64,000 nucleotides of DNA from Paraburkholderia diazotrophica (GTDB lineage: Bacteria; Pseudomonadota; Gammaproteobacteria; Burkholderiales; Burkholderiaceae). A program made the position numbers and the translations under genes. Below the pieces are notes generated by a model. It was not told where the DNA came from. It saw only the letters and a program-made list of their open reading frames with translations, and ran no database searches. This document shows positions 9,509 to 18,734 of this stretch, in pieces (position 1 is the stretch's first letter; every line of letters begins with the position of its first letter). The DNA lies in NCBI RefSeq assembly GCF_900108945.1, contig NZ_FNYE01000007.1, positions 62,001 through 126,000 of the forward strand, in the 5' to 3' direction.

Positions 9509-10108
9509 TCATCGGTCGAACGCGGTCAAGTCCTTGAAGATCAGATGACCCCAGCTTCTCCCGCGTGCATGCACAAGGAGTCCGCCTTCGGAAAGCCCGC
9601 CGAGTTGGATGGCAGTGAAACCGAGCTCTTCCGCAAGCGCGCCGATCTCCGCTGCAGCGTCGTCATCGTCGCTCGCGAGGAACACGACCCTTCTGCCACC
9701 GTGTACGGCCGGGTCCTGGTCAAGGACGGCAGCGACCAGATGGTTGAAGCCTTTCACCACCCTGGCGCCGGTGAACACCTTCGCGATGAAAGCAGAAGAC
9801 GGGAGACCGCCCAGTTCCTCAAGCGGGACCTGCGTGTTCATCGCGTCGATGACGGTCTTCCCCTTCCAGTTGGGCAGTGCTTTTGCGACCTCCGGGTGCG
9901 ACTCAAAACGGACTGCCAAAAAGACGATGTCCGCCTTGACGGCTTCCGCCAGAGTTTGGGGAATAATCGTGGGTCCGATCGCGGCCGCATCGGCTGCGAA
10001 GCTTTCGGGGTCGCGCGTGGTTGCAACGGCCACTTCGATGCCGTTGCGGGCGAATGCCCTGGCAAGTGCGTGGCCGATCTTTCCGAAGCCAATGATGGCG
10101 TAACTCAT
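9509..10108 (-). CDS. NADPH-dependent F420 reductase-like oxidoreductase
   Basis: A 199-residue protein of the COG2085 type. The N-terminal Rossmann motif GFGKIGHALARAF binds NADP(H), and the fold is that of the NAD-binding half of 6-phosphogluconate and F420:NADP oxidoreductases. Burkholderiales are not known for F420, so the electron carrier is uncertain and a flavin or small-molecule substrate is equally possible. It is the last gene of a leftward three-gene operon, 27 bases after the SDR gene. Confidence 0.8.
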   Translation of the reverse strand: MSYAIIGFGKIGHALARAFARNGIEVAVATTRDPESFAADAAAIGPTIIPQTLAEAVKADIVFLAVRFESHPEVAKALPNWKGKTVIDAMNTQVPLEELGGLPSSAFIAKVFTGARVVKGFNHLVAAVLDQDPAVHGGRRVVFLASDDDDAAAEIGALAEELGFTAIQLGGLSEGGLLVHARGRSWGHLIFKDLTAFDR

Positions 10109-10135
10109 ATGTTTCTCCTTCGTTTCCCGGCGCAG

Positions 10136-10903
10136 TCAGAGCTTGTAACCGCCGCTCGCTTCAATCGTTTGGCCGGTCACCCAATGGCCTTCATCGGAGG
10201 CGAGGAACGCCACGACGGCGGCGATTTCCGAAGGCTCGCCAAAGCGGCCCAGCGCGATTTGGGCCTCGACCGCCTTGACGAGTTCGGGATTCTCCCGAAA
10301 ATCGGCGTTCGCATCTGTTCGCGTGAAGCCCGGCGCGACGGCGTTCGCGGTGATGCCACGCGGCCCCAGCTCGATTGCGAGCGTATGGGTCAGGGTGTTG
10401 ATGGCCGCTTTCGCCATCGAGTAGACGGGCGCAGCCGTCACGGGCTTCGTGGCGGCAGCGGAAGAAATGTTGACGATGCGTCCACCGTCGGAGAGACGAT
10501 CGAGAGCGGCCTGAATGATGAAGAAGGGCGCGCGGGCGTAGACCGCCATCAGGGTGTCCCAACTCTCCGGCGTCGCGTCCTTGAAGCCAACCCAGCCGGA
10601 ATTGCCAGCGTTGTTGACCAGAATGTCGAGCGTTTTGCTTCCGTTCCGCCTGGTGAACTCGTCGTCGAGTCTCTCGAACAAAGCCGGGACGGTCGCCGGA
10701 TCAACGAGATCCGCATGGATCGCGAACGCGGTGCCTCCCGCTTTCCCGATGGCCGCGATCGCCTCGTCCGCGCTGGATTTGCTGGCGTTGTAGGTTAGCG
10801 CGACTGTCGCACCATCCTTTGCAAGACGTTCCGCGATGGCGCGGCCAATGCCCCGTGATGCCCCGGTAACGAGAGCTGTTTTGCCCTTTAGCGATCGTGT
10901 CAT
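10136..10903 (-). CDS. SDR family oxidoreductase (FabG-like)
   Basis: A 255-residue classical short-chain dehydrogenase. It shows the cofactor motif [12 protein letters not shown], the active-site Ser in the VNISSAAA stretch and the YSMAK catalytic Tyr-Lys pair. It is probably an NADP(H) reductase for a carbonyl compound; the substrate cannot be told from sequence. The start at 10903 is chosen because GAGGAG lies nine bases upstream; a longer frame starts inside the previous gene. It lies 13 bases downstream of another SDR gene in the same operon, opposite a LysR regulator. Confidence 0.9.
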   Translation of the reverse strand: MTRSLKGKTALVTGASRGIGRAIAERLAKDGATVALTYNASKSSADEAIAAIGKAGGTAFAIHADLVDPATVPALFERLDDEFTRRNGSKTLDILVNNAGNSGWVGFKDATPESWDTLMAVYARAPFFIIQAALDRLSDGGRIVNISSAAATKPVTAAPVYSMAKAAINTLTHTLAIELGPRGITANAVAPGFTRTDANADFRENPELVKAVEAQIALGRFGEPSEIAAVVAFLASDEGHWVTGQTIEASGGYKL

Positions 10904-10916
10904 TTGATTTTTCTCC

Positions 10917-11651
10917 TCAGAGTTGTGCCAGGCCACCGTCAACGGCGACCTCGCTCGCGGTCATGAAGCTGCTGTCCGCGGACGCAAGAAAGGCGGCGAC
11001 CGCCCCGATCTCCGCCGGATCGGCCATACGCTGGAGCGGCGTCATCGCACCGTAGGCCTTCTGGCCTTCTTCGCCCAGCGCCTCCTTGGCTAGTTCGGTC
11101 GCCGTCGCCCCGGGCGACAGCACGTTCACCCGGATGCCGGTGCCCTTCAGGTCCTCCGCCCAGGTCCGGGCGAGGTTGCGCACCGCTGCCTTGCTCGCGC
11201 TGTAAGCCGTGAATCCCGGGGCGCCCGTGGTGCCGGCGCTCGATCCCGTCAGGATGATCGAACCGCCTGAACCCATCAGCGGCAGCGCCTTCTGGACCGT
11301 AAAGATCGTCCCCTTCACATTGGTGTCGAAGGTGTCGTCAATGTGCTCGGCGGTGATCTGGCCGAGAGGAAGCGGGCTTCCCGCACCAGCGTTGGCGAAG
11401 ACGATATCGAGGGTTCCGCGCTCGGCCTTCACCGCCGCGTAGAGCCGGTCGAGGTCGGCCAGGTTGGAGACCGAGCCCGTCACCGCGCGGGCATTCGGCC
11501 CAAGGTCGGCGACAGCGGCGTCGAGCGCTTCCTGGCGGCGGCCGAAGATGAATACGAAGGCGCCTTCCTCGATGAAGCGCTTCGCTGCGGCGCGGCCGAT
11601 ACCCGTGCCGCCACCGGTGATCACGGCGGTCTTTCCATTCAGTCTGTTCAT
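10917..11651 (-). CDS. SDR family oxidoreductase
   Basis: A 244-residue classical short-chain dehydrogenase with TGGGTGIG, NAGAG, an active-site Ser in LTGSSAGTTG and YSASK (Tyr and Lys). Substrate unknown. The start MNRLNGK (11651) has AAGGG upstream. It is the first gene of the leftward operon (SDR, SDR, F420-reductase-like), which diverges from the LysR gene across about 105 bases, the classical layout in which the regulator controls its neighbour. Confidence 0.9.
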   Translation of the reverse strand: MNRLNGKTAVITGGGTGIGRAAAKRFIEEGAFVFIFGRRQEALDAAVADLGPNARAVTGSVSNLADLDRLYAAVKAERGTLDIVFANAGAGSPLPLGQITAEHIDDTFDTNVKGTIFTVQKALPLMGSGGSIILTGSSAGTTGAPGFTAYSASKAAVRNLARTWAEDLKGTGIRVNVLSPGATATELAKEALGEEGQKAYGAMTPLQRMADPAEIGAVAAFLASADSSFMTASEVAVDGGLAQL

Positions 11652-11731
11652 GTCATGCATCCCTTGAAACGAAAACGACGAACACGATTCTGCGGGACTT
11701 GATTCATGAAGCCAATTGACCAAATATGTAT

Positions 11732-11742
11732 AGATTCAATCT
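11732..11742. promoter_or_regulatory. Candidate LysR-type operator
   Basis: AGATT-C-AATCT is an interrupted palindrome in the 105-base divergent region, sitting in an AT-rich stretch with a T-N11-A type arrangement. Its position between the LysR gene and the SDR operon suggests the regulator's binding site. This is inferred from position and symmetry only. Confidence 0.4.
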
Positions 11743-11757
11743 ACTTTTTAGATATCT

Positions 11758-12729
11758 ATGCTCGACAACGTCACGATCAATCAACTGCGAGCCTTCGTCG
11801 CCGTGTGTGATCAGGGAAGCTTTTCCGGGGCTGCACGGGAGCTGAGGCGTGCACAGTCGGCGATCAGCCACGCGATCACCTCGCTCGAGAGCGCATTTGA
11901 CGTGTTGCTGTTCGAGCGCAACGCTCGCAAAGCGACGCTCACGGCCGCGGGTCGCAGCCTCCTGCCTGACGCGCGCGGGGTGATCTCGCGAACCGAGGAA
12001 ATGAAGATGCGCGCGGTTGCGATTGCCGAAGCCGGGGTTCCACAAGTTTCGCTTGCCGTGGATACGTATTTTCCGCGTGCGCACCTGATTGAATGCCTGC
12101 GCAACGTGCAGGCGGGCTTTCCAACGGTCACGATCAATCTGCGCATGACGACCATGCAGGGCGGAGAGCGTCTGGTTCTCGAAGGCACTTGCGCATTGGC
12201 GGTGACGATCACGGACGTCCCGGAGGTGAGCCCAGGCACCATAGAAAGGCAGCATTTATGTGACACCCACATGGTGACCGTCTGTGCGGCATCGCATCCG
12301 CTGGCCGCAATCGCGGGGCAGATCCCGCGGGAAGAATTTGGCCGGCACATCCAGCTTGTCGTAACCGACAATCAGCCCGATGCCGAAAAGACACAACAGG
12401 GAGTCGCCAGCGAACGCCAGTGGTGGGTGAATGACCTCGGCGCGAAGCATGATCTGCTCAGGGGAGGCTTGTGCTGGGGGCACATGCCGCGCCATATGGT
12501 CGAGGAAGATCTCGCGAAGGGAACACTTGTCGAACTCCAACGGCGCGCATGGCACATGCGCCCCCTCACGTTCATGATCTCGCACCGGCGCGGGTACTCG
12601 TTTTCCGAATGCGAGACACGGCTGGTCGAGCTCCTTGGCAAATGTCATCCTTCGCAAAGAGTGGGAAGACCAGGCCAGCGTAGTGCGCGCTTGCTGATGG
12701 CTTTGCCCGGAGACGTTGTCCAACCGTGA
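11758..12729 (+). CDS. LysR family transcriptional regulator
   Basis: A 323-residue regulator. The N-terminal winged helix-turn-helix (about 1-65, INQLRAFVAVCDQGSFSGAA, AQSAISHAITSLE) is followed by an effector-binding domain (about 90-295). It probably controls the divergent SDR operon through the intervening palindrome. The C-terminal 20 residues are an Arg-rich extension. The effector is unknown. Confidence 0.9.
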   Translation: MLDNVTINQLRAFVAVCDQGSFSGAARELRRAQSAISHAITSLESAFDVLLFERNARKATLTAAGRSLLPDARGVISRTEEMKMRAVAIAEAGVPQVSLAVDTYFPRAHLIECLRNVQAGFPTVTINLRMTTMQGGERLVLEGTCALAVTITDVPEVSPGTIERQHLCDTHMVTVCAASHPLAAIAGQIPREEFGRHIQLVVTDNQPDAEKTQQGVASERQWWVNDLGAKHDLLRGGLCWGHMPRHMVEEDLAKGTLVELQRRAWHMRPLTFMISHRRGYSFSECETRLVELLGKCHPSQRVGRPGQRSARLLMALPGDVVQP

Positions 12730-12999
12730 CGTGGGCACCGGCCGAGTCCGGCCCGGGAGTTTGACCAGGCGTCTGCCACACAGGAGGTTGCGGCGTCATT
12801 GCGTTCGACGAAGTGAGAGTTCGGCTAAGGCCGTACAAAATTCTGCGCGGTCCACGAAACGGTTTTGGCGTTGGTTTCAGGAAGGCAGTCCGCTGGACAA
12901 GGCCGTATCACTACTTCGAGGAGAACGAGTGACGCTCTGGCTTCTGTCTCCATCCGCGCAATGGCCTCGCCGATGGCGAGGCCATTTGTTTTTGTAGCT
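12730..12999. other. Intergenic region with a terminator
   Basis: About 270 bases after the LysR gene. I see no convincing gene on the plus strand. A strong plus-strand terminator sits at its end, about 230 bases beyond the LysR stop, which is longer than usual and may mark a lost gene or an unseen small RNA. Confidence 0.4.
12961..12994 (+). terminator. Rho-independent terminator
   Basis: A perfect 11-bp stem (ATGGCCTCGCC with GGCGAGGCCAT), a 3-base loop and the T-rich tract TTGTTTTTG on the plus strand. No complementary T-tract exists on the minus strand, so it serves plus-strand transcripts. Confidence 0.8.
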
Positions 13000-13185
13000 T
13001 CAGAAGATCATGAAGTCATCGTTGCAGTCGGGAATCGCGTTCAGCAACTGTTCCAGCCGATACCAGCCGAGCCGCGCGGCCAGGTGCGTCGCGAATGCGT
13101 ACAGCGCCTGTGCCGCGTCGTGACGCGCGTCAGGGCTTCGAGCCGAAGCGTTCCGGCTCATGCGCAACAAAGTACAGCACTGCAT
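13000..13185 (-). CDS. Hypothetical small protein (61 aa)
   Basis: The ATG at 13185 has GAGGAG six bases upstream. The product is Cys-rich at its start (MQCCTLLRM), then basic, then shows an amphipathic stretch (AAQALYAFATHLAARLGWYRL) and ends with the acidic/aromatic DDFMIF. No family is recognised. It lies 41 bases downstream of the NmrA-like gene on the same strand and could be co-transcribed. Support is the ribosome site and protein-like composition only. Confidence 0.4.
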   Translation of the reverse strand: MQCCTLLRMSRNASARSPDARHDAAQALYAFATHLAARLGWYRLEQLLNAIPDCNDDFMIF

Positions 13186-13226
13186 GTGAAGCTCCTCGCA
13201 AGAGAGGCGCGCGTATTCGGCAGCAT

Positions 13227-14114
13227 CTAGCGCGCGCCGATCGCGGACACCAGTGCGGCGAACACCTCGTGCAGTTCGGTCCTGCCGAAGTGCCGCTCGC
13301 CTGCACCCGCTTCGGCATCGATGCGGCCCGCGTTCTGCGCATCGTAGAGATCGACGATGAGTTGCGCGTGATTGGCATTGAGTCCTGCGCGCAGAAGCGT
13401 CGCCGTCCAGTCGCTGCGCGGCAACGCGCGTGCGACGATGGTGCGCCCGGCCACTCCGCTCAATGCACTGGCGACGCCGTTCGCATCGTAGCGCCGGGGG
13501 CCTTCGACGCTCACGACGCGGACGGCATCGCCCGCATGCCCATCGATCTGCAACTGCGCGGCAAGCACGCCGACATCGTGCGCCGACACCGACGGGAAAG
13601 CCCTGTCGACGGGATGATGCAGGCTCGGCAGCAAACCCGTCGAGAGCGCGGCGGGCAGCACGCGCGCCCAATTCTGCATGTGCTCTGCCGAGCGCAGCAG
13701 CGTCAGGCGTGGCACAGCATCGCGGAACGCCGTTTCGAGGTGATGGAACAGCAACGTGATGCCCGTGCCCGTATCGAGCTCGGCGCCATAGTCGGACAGC
13801 GCGACGACATGAACCTCGGGATGCTCGCGCAGCGCGCGGGCTGCCACATCGACCGTTCGACGCATCGTGCCGGCGGGATCGGGGTCACGATGCGGCACGG
13901 GGCACAGCATCTGCACGCCTCGGGCGCCGACGAGCGCGCGCGTCACCGATGCCTCATCCATCAGATCGCCCAGCACGACCTCACAACCGAGGCGCTCGAG
14001 CGCCTCGCGCTGGGCGGGGTTGCGCACAACGGCGCGTACGGCATGGCCCGCGTGCCGCAATGCCGTTGCGGCCGTGCGTCCCACGTTGCCCGCTGCGCCA
14101 AAAATCACGAACAT
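13227..14114 (-). CDS. NmrA-like NAD(P)-binding protein
   Basis: A 295-residue atypical short-chain dehydrogenase. The N-terminal motif VIFGAAGNVG is the GxxGxxG dinucleotide site, and the overall pattern is that of NmrA/QOR2-type redox sensors or reductases. AAGGAG lies seven bases before the ATG at 14114; an ATG immediately upstream (14117) is an alternative. It faces the AraC regulator across about 195 bases, which suggests AraC control. Confidence 0.85.
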   Translation of the reverse strand: MFVIFGAAGNVGRTAATALRHAGHAVRAVVRNPAQREALERLGCEVVLGDLMDEASVTRALVGARGVQMLCPVPHRDPDPAGTMRRTVDVAARALREHPEVHVVALSDYGAELDTGTGITLLFHHLETAFRDAVPRLTLLRSAEHMQNWARVLPAALSTGLLPSLHHPVDRAFPSVSAHDVGVLAAQLQIDGHAGDAVRVVSVEGPRRYDANGVASALSGVAGRTIVARALPRSDWTATLLRAGLNANHAQLIVDLYDAQNAGRIDAEAGAGERHFGRTELHEVFAALVSAIGAR

Positions 14115-14310
14115 CATCCGGCTCCTTGATCGTTCAGATGGCATCGAGCGTAAGCCGCGACGACGTCCGAAGCGCGCATGCAAGGATGCAAAACAGCAGA
14201 TCCGGATGACGATCTGCGTGCGACGGCAGTCGACATGAATGGGCGGCCTGCAGGCTGGCGCGAAACGAAGCACAATGCGTCAATCTGAACGATGACGGAA
14301 GGAGCAGGCG

Positions 14311-15198
14311 ATGAATGCAGTCAACCGTCGGCTGGTGCCGCACTCCGGCGCGCGCGAGAGCTTGCGTTCGAGCGCACCGCTCGGCTGGTCTGGATTCGGC
14401 GCGGAACTCGTCGGCGTGGCCGCCGGCGCGCATCGCATTCCGGCGATGGCGCATCATCGCGTTGGCGTGCATGTCGGCGCGCCTGTGAGAGCCGTGTGCC
14501 GATGCAACGGCCGCCGTTATGCGCGCATTCAGGCGCATGGCGATGCCGACGTGATTCCGGCCGGGCTTGACGGCGAGTGGTCCGATGACGCGAACTGTAC
14601 GATCTTGCGCATCTGGATTGCCGACGATTTCGCGCGCGAGACGTTCGACCAGCTCGGTCTGCGCGCAGCCGATGCGCAGATTCGCCCGCAATTCCAGATG
14701 CGCGACGCGCGGTTTCAGCATCTGGCCTGGGCCATGCGCGCGGAACTCGAAGCCGAATACGCATCCGATCCCCTCTATGCGGAGAGCCTCTGCACGGCAA
14801 TGATCGTGCGGCTCGCCGGCGGCGGCGTCCCATGCGACGACAAAAGACGCACACTGTCGCCGCGTGTTGCTGCGCGCGTGAGCGACTATATCGAGTCGCA
14901 TCTCGACGAACGTCTGACGCTCGCCGGACTCGCTGCGCTCGCCGCACTGAGCGTGCCGCATTTCAAGGTGCTGTTTCGCGAGACGTTCGGCGTGCCCGTA
15001 CATCGGCATGTCGTGCAGCGGCGCGTGGAGCGAGCGCAAATGCTGCTGTCGCAAGGGCGCCTGAGCGCGAGCCAGGTCGCGCTCGAAACCGGCTTTGCAC
15101 ATCAGAGCCACATGGCGCACTGGATGAAGCGGCTGCTCGGCGTGACGCCGCGCGATCTCACCCGCAACGGCGAGGGACGGCCGATCGTTGCGCGCTAG
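14311..15198 (+). CDS. AraC family transcriptional regulator
   Basis: A 295-residue regulator. The C-terminal DNA-binding domain (about 190-290) has the two helix-turn-helix units (LTLAGLAALAALSVPHFKVL and ASQVALETGFAHQSHMAHW). The N-terminal half is a probable ligand-sensing domain without recognised residues. AAGGAG lies eight bases upstream of the ATG. It probably controls the divergent NmrA-like gene. Confidence 0.9.
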   Translation: MNAVNRRLVPHSGARESLRSSAPLGWSGFGAELVGVAAGAHRIPAMAHHRVGVHVGAPVRAVCRCNGRRYARIQAHGDADVIPAGLDGEWSDDANCTILRIWIADDFARETFDQLGLRAADAQIRPQFQMRDARFQHLAWAMRAELEAEYASDPLYAESLCTAMIVRLAGGGVPCDDKRRTLSPRVAARVSDYIESHLDERLTLAGLAALAALSVPHFKVLFRETFGVPVHRHVVQRRVERAQMLLSQGRLSASQVALETGFAHQSHMAHWMKRLLGVTPRDLTRNGEGRPIVAR

Positions 15199-15244
15199 CG
15201 CAGGTGTTGCGTTCGCGCCGCCTGTGATTCAGCCGGCCTGTGAT

Positions 15245-17728
15245 TCAAACTTTCACGCGCGCTGAAGCGGGATCGTACGGCGCTTTGAGATGCAGCGTCG
15301 CCGGCAGCAGATCGCCGGCGACGTCGATCTGATAGCGGCCGCTCGTGAGCCACGCTTCGTCGGGCGCGCCATCGTCGTCGCGCTTCACGTAACCCATCGC
15401 GACCGGGCAGCCGAGCGTATGGCCGAACGCCGCCGACGTAACGAAGCCCGCCACCTCTCCATCGCGCAGGATCGCCTCGCCGCCCCATAGCATGCGATCG
15501 CTTGCGCCGTCTGCGGTGAGCACGACGAGACGCTTGCGCAGCGGCTCGTCGCGCAGTTTGACGAGCGCCTCGCGCCCGACGAACGGAATGTTCTTGTCGA
15601 GCTTGCACGCGAACGCGAGCCCCGCTTCGAACGGATTCGTATCCGGCGACAGCTCGCGTCCCCATGCGCGATAGCCTTTCTCAATGCGCAGCGACTCCAA
15701 TGCATAATAGCCCGCGTTTTTCAGACCGAAACGCGCGCCCGCCCGATGCAGCGTTTCGTAGACGCCCACCGCGAATTCGACGGGCACATACAGCTCCCAG
15801 CCGAGTTCGCCGACATACGTGATACGCGTCGCGCGCACGGTCGCGTAGCCGATATCGACTTCGCGGCTCTGCCCGAACGCGAACGCCTCCTTGCTCCAGT
15901 CGGCCTTCGAGACGCTCGCGAGCAGATCGCGCGCGCACGGTCCCATCACGGCGAGCACCGCGTATTGACCGGTCACGTCGACGAGCATGCAGTGGCTGTC
16001 GTGCGCAATGCGTTTGTCGATCATGTCGAAGTCGCGCGTGGTTTGCGCGGAGCCCGTGACGAGCAGATATTCGTCGGCGGCGAGGCGCGTGAGCGTGAAA
16101 TCCGATTCGTAGCCGCCGCGCGCGTTGAGCATGCCCGTATAGACGGTCGTGCCCGGCGGCACTGCGACGTCGTTCGCGACGATCTGTTGCAACACGGCTT
16201 CGGCATCGCGTCCCTTGACGAGAAATTTGGAGAACGACGTCATGTCGAAGAGCGCAACGCGTTCGCGGCATGCGCGATGTTCGTCGCCGCTCCACGGCAG
16301 CCAGTTCTGTTGGCCGAACGCATAGTCGATGCGCGCCTGCTCGCGCGTCGGCGCGAAGAAGTTCGCGCGTTCCCAGCCCATCTTGCTGCCGAAGCATGCG
16401 CCTTCGTCCCGCAGCAGCGCATGAAGGGGCGAGCGCCGGAACGGCCGCGCGCTGTCGAGTTCGCGATTCGGCCAGGGCATCGCGTAGTGCAGGCCGAGCG
16501 TCTCCTTCACGCGGTCGTGCAGCCACGTGTCGTTGCCGTTGAAGCGCGCGAAGCGGCGAATGTCGACGGGCCACAGGTCCATCGTCGGTTCGCCCGCGAC
16601 GATCCACTCGGCGAGCGCCATGCCCGCGCCACCCGCCGACGCAATTCCCATCGAGTTGAATCCCGCGCCGACATAGAAGTTGCGCAGCTCGGGCGCTTCC
16701 CCAAGGATGAAGTTGTTGTCGGGCGTGAATGACTCGGGGCCGTTGTAGAACTGGCGCACCTGGGCCGTCTCCAGCGCGGGCACGCGTTGCAGTGCGTTTT
16801 CCATCAGGATCTGGAATTGATCCCAGTCATCGGGCAGCAACTGGAACTCGAAGTTCTCGGGAATGCCGTTCATGCCCCACGGCTTCGCATCCGGTTCGAA
16901 GCCGCCCATCACGAGGCCGCCCACTTCTTCCTTGAAGTAAATGTAGCCGTCCGGGTCGCGCATCACGGGCAGATCGGGATGCACGCCCGCAATCCGCTCG
17001 GTGACGATGTAGTAGTGCTCGGCCGAATGGAGCGGCACCGTGACGCCGCATAGGCGTCCCACGGCCTTCGCCCACTGGCCCGCGCAATTGACGACGACCT
17101 CCGCCGTGATCGCGCCTTCGTTGCCCGCCTTGTCGCGCCACGCAACGCCGCTCGCCTCGCGGCCCTTGTGGGTCTCGCGCGTGTGGATCGCCGTGACACG
17201 CGTGTTCTCGACGATGCGCGCGCCGCGCCGCCGTGCGCCGCGCGCGAGCGCCTGCGTCAGATCGGTTGGGTTCGCCTTGCCGTCGCCGGGCAGCCAGACG
17301 GCGCCAAGCAGATCGTCCGTGCGCATCGGCGGCCACAGTTCGCCCGCTTCCTTCGGGCCGATCACATCGCACGTCACGCCATACGCGCGCGCGACGGCGG
17401 CCGTGCGCTTCAGCTGCGTCATCCGCTCGGCCGTGCGCGCCACCGACAGCGAGCCGCATTGCTTCCAGCCCGTCGCGAGTCCCGTGTCCGCTTCGAGTTC
17501 GGCGTAGAGCGCCGTCGAATAGCGGATCAGCTTCGTCATGCTTTCCTGCGCGCGCAACTGGCCGACGAGCCCCGCCGCATGCCACGTCGTGCCGCACGAC
17601 AGCTGGCCCTGTTCGAGCAGCACGACATCCGTCCAGCCGAGCTTCGTGAGATGCCAGGCGAGCGAGCATCCGATGATGCCGCCGCCCACGATGACGACGC
17701 GCGCCTGCGTCGGAAGATTGGTTGACAT
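15245..17728 (-). CDS. FAD-dependent sarcosine/dimethylglycine dehydrogenase-like protein (DAO + GcvT)
   Basis: An 827-residue two-part enzyme. The N-terminal DAO-type oxidoreductase (about 1-400) carries the FAD motif VVIVGGGIIGCSLAWHL and the family's CGTTWHAAGLVGQL stretch. The C-terminal aminomethyltransferase part (about 430-815, GcvT and GcvT_C) would bind tetrahydrofolate and receive the one-carbon unit. Such proteins oxidatively demethylate dimethylglycine, sarcosine or related N-methyl compounds; the exact substrate is open. The start at 17728 is chosen over a longer frame that runs through the operator repeat. It diverges from a DeoR regulator across about 210 bases. Confidence 0.88.
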   Translation of the reverse strand: MSTNLPTQARVVIVGGGIIGCSLAWHLTKLGWTDVVLLEQGQLSCGTTWHAAGLVGQLRAQESMTKLIRYSTALYAELEADTGLATGWKQCGSLSVARTAERMTQLKRTAAVARAYGVTCDVIGPKEAGELWPPMRTDDLLGAVWLPGDGKANPTDLTQALARGARRRGARIVENTRVTAIHTRETHKGREASGVAWRDKAGNEGAITAEVVVNCAGQWAKAVGRLCGVTVPLHSAEHYYIVTERIAGVHPDLPVMRDPDGYIYFKEEVGGLVMGGFEPDAKPWGMNGIPENFEFQLLPDDWDQFQILMENALQRVPALETAQVRQFYNGPESFTPDNNFILGEAPELRNFYVGAGFNSMGIASAGGAGMALAEWIVAGEPTMDLWPVDIRRFARFNGNDTWLHDRVKETLGLHYAMPWPNRELDSARPFRRSPLHALLRDEGACFGSKMGWERANFFAPTREQARIDYAFGQQNWLPWSGDEHRACRERVALFDMTSFSKFLVKGRDAEAVLQQIVANDVAVPPGTTVYTGMLNARGGYESDFTLTRLAADEYLLVTGSAQTTRDFDMIDKRIAHDSHCMLVDVTGQYAVLAVMGPCARDLLASVSKADWSKEAFAFGQSREVDIGYATVRATRITYVGELGWELYVPVEFAVGVYETLHRAGARFGLKNAGYYALESLRIEKGYRAWGRELSPDTNPFEAGLAFACKLDKNIPFVGREALVKLRDEPLRKRLVVLTADGASDRMLWGGEAILRDGEVAGFVTSAAFGHTLGCPVAMGYVKRDDDGAPDEAWLTSGRYQIDVAGDLLPATLHLKAPYDPASARVKV

Positions 17729-17740
17729 GTGTTGGACCTC

Positions 17741-17790
17741 GTCGAGGTGTGTGGAAGTGAGTTGAAATATGTGGAAATGCGTTGTTGTGT
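17741..17790. promoter_or_regulatory. 10-bp tandem operator repeat (probable DeoR-type site)
   Basis: Five consecutive 10-mers share the pattern GTNGAANTNN: GTCGAGGTGT, GTGGAAGTGA, GTTGAAATAT, GTGGAAATGC, GTTGTTGTGT. The middle three are strongest. A 10-base period puts each copy on the same face of the helix, as in operators of several DeoR-family regulators. It lies just upstream of the dehydrogenase start and within the region divergent from the DeoR gene. Confidence 0.6.
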
Positions 17791-17939
17791 ACTCTGCCGC
17801 AAAAACGCGCATGACGCAACGTTTTCTGGCGCCGTCGGGCAAGCGAGCAGGGCGGGGTTGTGTGGGATTGTTTGGATTCGTGTTGGCCTCGGGCGGGCGT
17901 GTCTGCTAGACTCGCGCCAGATTCCAACCGCCGCTGCCG

Positions 17940-18734
17940 ATGTTCGCTACCCACCGACAGAACGAGATCCTGCGCCTCGTCCGCGCGCAACAGACCTGCA
18001 CGATCACCGATCTGGCGAACACGTTCGCCGTGTCCGATGAAACGATTCGTCGCGACCTGAAGCCGCTCGTCGCCGAAGGGCTGCTCGTGAAAGTGCATGG
18101 CGGCATCATGTTGCCCGCGCAACTCGACGAGCCGCCGTTTCGCCGCCGCATGGTCGAGCAGCGCGACGCCAAGCGCGCGATCGCGGCGCGCATCGCGCAA
18201 ATGATCGACGACGGCGATTCGCTGCTGCTCGACGGCGGCACGACCTGCGTGCATATCGCTCACGCGCTCGAATCGCATTCGCGCCTGACGGTCGTCACCA
18301 ATTCCGCCGAGATTGCGCGCCTGCTGGCGCCGCGCAACGGCAACCGCGTGCTGATGGCGGGCGGCGAACTGCGCGCCGACGATGCATCCGCTGTTGGCGA
18401 GAGCGCGCTCGCTTTCGTCCGGCAATTCCATGTGCGTTATGCGATCGTGTCGGTGACGGCCATCGACGCGAAGGGGCGCTTCATGGACGCGCAGCCCGCC
18501 GACGCCGCACTTGCGCTCGCGGCGTTCTCGCAAGCGGAGCGGCGCGTCGTCGTCGCCGATCACTCGAAGTTCGGCCACAGCGCACTCGCTCATGTATTCG
18601 GCCCGGACGGTCTCGACATTCTCGTCACCGATGTCGCGCCGGCTGCGGCACTGTCGAAGGTTCTGTCGGCGGCTGGCGTCGAAACGATCTGCGCGGCCCC
18701 CGCGCCGGGTGAAGCAGGCGGGTCCGGCACCTGA
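17940..18734 (+). CDS. DeoR/GlpR family transcriptional regulator
   Basis: A 264-residue regulator with the N-terminal DeoR helix-turn-helix (about 5-58; TITDLANTFAVSDETIRRDL, then GGI) and the C-terminal sugar-isomerase-like sensor domain (about 75-235; the LLLDGGTT and VTNSAEIA phosphate-loop motifs, VVVADHSKFG). The family normally represses catabolic genes until a phosphorylated metabolite binds. Its position and the 10-bp repeats point to control of the dehydrogenase gene and probably of itself. No clear ribosome site is seen. Confidence 0.9.
   Translation: MFATHRQNEILRLVRAQQTCTITDLANTFAVSDETIRRDLKPLVAEGLLVKVHGGIMLPAQLDEPPFRRRMVEQRDAKRAIAARIAQMIDDGDSLLLDGGTTCVHIAHALESHSRLTVVTNSAEIARLLAPRNGNRVLMAGGELRADDASAVGESALAFVRQFHVRYAIVSVTAIDAKGRFMDAQPADAALALAAFSQAERRVVVADHSKFGHSALAHVFGPDGLDILVTDVAPAAALSKVLSAAGVETICAAPAPGEAGGSGT

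Noticed and set aside
9545..10798. 417-codon plus-strand open frame
   Set aside because: It is antisense to two genes with clear Rossmann and SDR motifs; its own text is compositionally odd.
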